From an uncultured Collinsella sp. (GTDB lineage: Bacteria > Actinomycetota > Coriobacteriia > Coriobacteriales > Coriobacteriaceae), in NCBI GenBank assembly GCA_900548515.1, contig URKU01000095.1, forward strand, positions 1 through 7,328: a stretch of 7,328 nt of DNA. The letters are read 5' to 3'. The notes under the pieces are model-generated. The model was given only the letters and a program-made list of their open reading frames with translations, did not search any database and was not told where the DNA came from. Position numbers and translations under genes: made by a program. The number at the start of each line of letters is the position of its first letter. Position 1 is the stretch's first letter. Shown here in pieces: positions 5,275 to 7,328 of the stretch.

Positions 5275-7096
5275 GGCGCTCACCCCCTTCCAAGGGCGAT
5301 CCTCCGGGGACGGAGGAAAACGGATCATTCGCGCAACCATCGTCGCTGCCGTCGCCGGCGTCCGCGTTCCCCGCAAACTCCATCTGCGAGGCGTAAATCT
5401 CCTGGTAGATGTTGTCGCCCGCCAGCAGCTCCTCGTGCGTGCCCACGCCGTGGACACGACCGTCGTCCAACACCACAATGCGATCGGCATCCATGACGCT
5501 CGCGATGCGCTGGGCGATGATGAGCACGGTCGTATCGGAAATCCGGGCGATGTGCTCGCGAATCTTAGCGTCGGTCGCCATATCGACCGCGCTGGTGGAG
5601 TCATCAAAAATGAGCACGCGCGGATTCTTGAGCAGCGTGCGCGCGATGCACAGGCGTTGCTTCTGGCCACCCGAGACACCGGCGCCGCCTTGGCCCAACT
5701 CGCCGTCCAGCCCGCCGATGCGATCAAGGAACTCGTCCACGCACGCCGCGCGGCAAGCCGCGAGGAGCTCATCGTCCGACGCCTGCGGATTGCCCCACTG
5801 CAGATTCTCGCGCACGGTGCCCGTAAACAGCACGTTCTTTTGCAGCACAATGCCCACGGCGTCGCGTAGGGTCGCGAGGTCGTAGTCACGCACGTCACGT
5901 CCGCCCACAAGCACGGCGCCCTCGGTAGCGTCGTACAGGCGCGCAATCAGCTGCACAAGCGAGCTCTTGCCCGATCCCGTACCGCCGAGGATGCCCACCG
6001 TCGAGCCGCTCTCGATGCGAAGGTCGATATGCTCGAGCACATCCTCGTCTGCATCCGCGCGGTATTTAAAGGAAACGTCGCGAAACTCGATACTGCCGTC
6101 CGCTGGTGCCGCAATCGCGAGGTCTCCCGCGGGGTTGGCGATAAAGGGTTCCTCATCGAGCACCTCGGCGATACGGCCCACACTCGTAAGAGCGCGCGTG
6201 AGCAGCAAAAACACGTTAGAAATCATCATGAGCGAATTCATGATCAGCAGCACGTAGCTCATAAAGCCCGTGAGCGAGCCCACGCCCAGCTTGCCGGCGA
6301 GAATCATGCGGCCGCCAATCCACAGGATGGAGAGCGCAGCCACGTACATCGACAGCTGAAACACCGGCAGGTTGAGCACCGCGCTGCCAAAGGTCTTTGT
6401 CGCAGTGCGCGCAAGCTCGGTATTGACTGCGTCGAACTTGGCCTCCTCGTGCTCGGTACGAACGTAGGCCTTGACGGCACGCACGGCGGTGAGGTCTTCC
6501 TGTACCACGCCGTTGAGGTGGTCCATCGAGGTCTGGAGTTGGCGGTAGAGCGGACTGACGCGATAGGTGATGACGCCCAGTACGATTGCCAGCACGGGCA
6601 AGATGATCGCAAAGACGGTGGCGAGCGGGCGCGACAGCATCAGCGCGTAGATAAGGCCGACGATAAGCGTCACCGGGCCGCGCACCATAGGGCGAAAGCC
6701 GTTGCCCACAGCATTTTGGATAACGGTGATGTCCGTGGTCATGCGGGTGACGAGCGAGCTGGCGTCGTAGTTGTCCAGGTTACCAAAAGCGAGCGTCTGA
6801 ATCTTTTTGTACTCGGCCTCGCGCAGGTTGGCGCCTAGGCCCGAGGCAACGCGGGCGGACGTGCGGGCATAACCCAAGCCCAGTACCAGCGAAAGCGCAG
6901 CGCACACCAACATGTACGCACCCTGTAGCAGCATGTAGTTGATATCACACGCAGGCACGCCCACATCGATGATGTTGGCCATGATGACCGGGATAAACAG
7001 CTCGAGCACCGTCTCGACCGACACAAAGAACACGCCGAGGATGGCATCGCGACGGTATGCCCCTAGATAGGAAAACAGTATTTTGAGATTGCGCAC
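5267..7096 (-). CDS. ABC exporter subunit, degenerate ATPase half
   Basis: This first gene of the exporter pair encodes 609 residues with membrane helices probably near 17-40, 55-77, 138-158, 160-179, 244-262 and 274-298. The ATPase domain has A-loop Tyr345, Walker A GGTGSGKS (371-378), Q-loop Gln419 and a near-standard signature VSGGQ (474-478). Two catalytic positions are changed: Walker B reads LIFDD, with Asp499 in place of the catalytic Glu, and the switch position reads IAQR, with Gln529 in place of His. Its own ATP site should therefore hydrolyse poorly, while its signature completes the active site of the partner encoded at 3376-5274. The Gly/Asp-rich tail from 575 to 609 has no recognisable fold. 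The start is GTG at 7096, with GGGGG at 7107-7111 ten bases upstream; the ATG at 7113 is out of frame. A strong promoter lies at 7138-7165. The pair is probably a drug, lipid or peptide exporter; the substrate is unknown. Confidence 0.95.
   Translation of the reverse strand: MRNLKILFSYLGAYRRDAILGVFFVSVETVLELFIPVIMANIIDVGVPACDINYMLLQGAYMLVCAALSLVLGLGYARTSARVASGLGANLREAEYKKIQTLAFGNLDNYDASSLVTRMTTDITVIQNAVGNGFRPMVRGPVTLIVGLIYALMLSRPLATVFAIILPVLAIVLGVITYRVSPLYRQLQTSMDHLNGVVQEDLTAVRAVKAYVRTEHEEAKFDAVNTELARTATKTFGSAVLNLPVFQLSMYVAALSILWIGGRMILAGKLGVGSLTGFMSYVLLIMNSLMMISNVFLLLTRALTSVGRIAEVLDEEPFIANPAGDLAIAAPADGSIEFRDVSFKYRADADEDVLEHIDLRIESGSTVGILGGTGSGKSSLVQLIARLYDATEGAVLVGGRDVRDYDLATLRDAVGIVLQKNVLFTGTVRENLQWGNPQASDDELLAACRAACVDEFLDRIGGLDGELGQGGAGVSGGQKQRLCIARTLLKNPRVLIFDDSTSAVDMATDAKIREHIARISDTTVLIIAQRIASVMDADRIVVLDDGRVHGVGTHEELLAGDNIYQEIYASQMEFAGNADAGDGSDDGCANDPFSSVPGGSPLEGGERHA
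5280..5289 (-). promoter_or_regulatory. ribosome binding site of the second exporter gene
   Basis: The minus strand reads AAGGGGGTGA five bases before the ATG at 5274. It matches the ideal anti-16S sequence AAGGAGGTGA at nine of ten positions. It decides the start, lies inside the end of the upstream gene, and points to coupled, balanced synthesis of the two subunits. Confidence 0.8.
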
Positions 7097-7137
7097 GCAG
7101 GTTCAACCCCCATCAAACGTTGTTCGCAAACGCACGT

Positions 7138-7165
7138 ATTATTGCGCGCCGAATAATGGTGTCAA
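7138..7165 (-). promoter_or_regulatory. promoter of the ABC exporter genes
   Basis: On the minus strand a perfect -35 TTGACA (7160-7165) is followed after 16 bases by AATAAT (7138-7143), five of six matches to the -10 consensus. Transcription would start near 7130, leaving a leader of about 35 bases before the GTG at 7096. ATTATT (7138-7143) and AATAAT (7152-7157) also form an inverted repeat across the -10 and spacer, where a repressor could bind. Confidence 0.7.
7149..7161. repeat. CACCATTATTC motif, copy 1 in the exporter promoter
   Basis: On the minus strand this reads CACCATTATTCGG. It matches copy 2 at 7236-7248 in 12 of 13 positions and lies in the -35/-10 spacer of the exporter promoter, touching the -35. 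That position suits an operator. Confidence 0.4.
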
Positions 7166-7235
7166 GTATTCCGAAATCGTTTTCTGCAAGGTTAGCGCCG
7201 GCGGCGAGTTCTCGTGATGTGTGTCCATATTCACT

Positions 7236-7248
7236 CGGAATAATGGTG
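7236..7248. repeat. CACCATTATTC motif, copy 2
   Basis: On the minus strand this reads CACCATTATTCCG, in the same orientation as copy 1 and 87 bases further upstream. An imperfect partner, CCATATTC at 7225-7232, makes an inverted repeat with it if one base is bulged. It lies between the two divergent promoters and could be an auxiliary operator. Confidence 0.4.
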
Positions 7249-7284
7249 CGCGAGACTTTTTTCGCTCCGGCGTCAACACAAACC

Positions 7285-7315
7285 TTGACTCTACAATCGT
7301 TGTAGGGTTTTCACT
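7285..7315 (+). promoter_or_regulatory. MerR-type promoter pointing out of the window
   Basis: On the plus strand the -35 TTGACT (7285-7290) and a -10-like TTCACT (7310-7315) are separated by 19 bases, longer than the usual 17. The dyad ACTCTACAA (7288-7296) / TTGTAGGGT (7300-7308), symmetric at eight of nine pairs, sits inside the spacer. A 19-20 bp spacer with a central dyad is the hallmark of promoters activated by MerR-family regulators, which untwist the DNA. The controlled gene must begin beyond 7328 and is often the regulator itself. The arrangement is divergent from the exporter genes, which fits local control of export, but that link is inference. Confidence 0.7.
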
Positions 7316-7328
7316 ACACTGGTAGCTA

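Noticed and set aside
5275..5946. N-terminal extension of the second exporter gene to an 856-residue protein
   Set aside because: The extra 224 residues are an out-of-frame reading of the partner gene, rich in Arg, Ser and Cys, while the ATG at 5274 has a near-perfect ribosome binding site and begins a normal transporter.
7115..7131. LexA/SOS-box-like sequence upstream of the exporter
   Set aside because: GAAC and GTTT are separated by only three bases and the half-sites are not a proper dyad, unlike GAAC-N4-GTTC.
7315..7320. TACACT as the -10 of the right-edge promoter
   Set aside because: It lies 24 bases from the TTGACT -35, too far even for MerR-type promoters; TTCACT at 7310-7315 gives the typical 19.

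Overview
The window most likely comes from a high-GC Gram-positive gut actinobacterium of the class Coriobacteriia, probably Collinsella or a close relative. This rests on the GC-rich coding sequence, strong GGAGG-type ribosome binding sites with some GTG starts, and a 61-65 bp palindromic intergenic element that I associate from memory with Collinsella-type genomes. The genus is an inference; the sequence alone does not prove it.

All five protein genes lie on the minus strand, so transcription runs from the right end to the left end. (1) 7097-7328 is a 232-bp regulatory region. It holds a strong minus-strand promoter for the ABC transporter pair, a repeated CACCATTATTC motif, and, at the extreme right edge on the plus strand, a promoter with the 19-bp spacer and central dyad typical of MerR-family control. 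The gene it drives lies outside the window. (2) 7096-3376 holds two overlapping genes for a heterodimeric ABC exporter. The first subunit has a degenerate ATPase core and the second a canonical one; their signature motifs are asymmetric in the complementary way. (3) 3375-3161 is intergenic and holds palindromic element B. (4) 3160-2123 is a 345-residue protein of no established function, resembling actinobacterial AbiEi-like / DUF559 (Vsr-fold) proteins. Its DNA is visibly poorer in GC than its neighbours. (5) 2122-1890 is intergenic and holds palindromic element A. (6) 1889-140 is moaA-moaC, the first two steps of molybdenum cofactor synthesis: MoaA (radical SAM) and MoaC together convert GTP to cyclic pyranopterin monophosphate. 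The moaC ribosome binding site is formed by the codons for the catalytic C-terminal Gly-Gly of MoaA. (7) 139-1 has no gene, only weak palindromes.

The exporter pair is one functional unit and moaA-moaC another; nothing connects them to each other. The central unknown gene, bracketed by two nearly identical palindromic elements, is the accessory-looking part of the window and the best candidate for undescribed biology. A simpler reading remains open: both elements lie 40-50 bp downstream of a minus-strand stop codon, as expected of a dispersed 3'-end element. No RNA gene, CRISPR array, transposase or complete mobile element was found.
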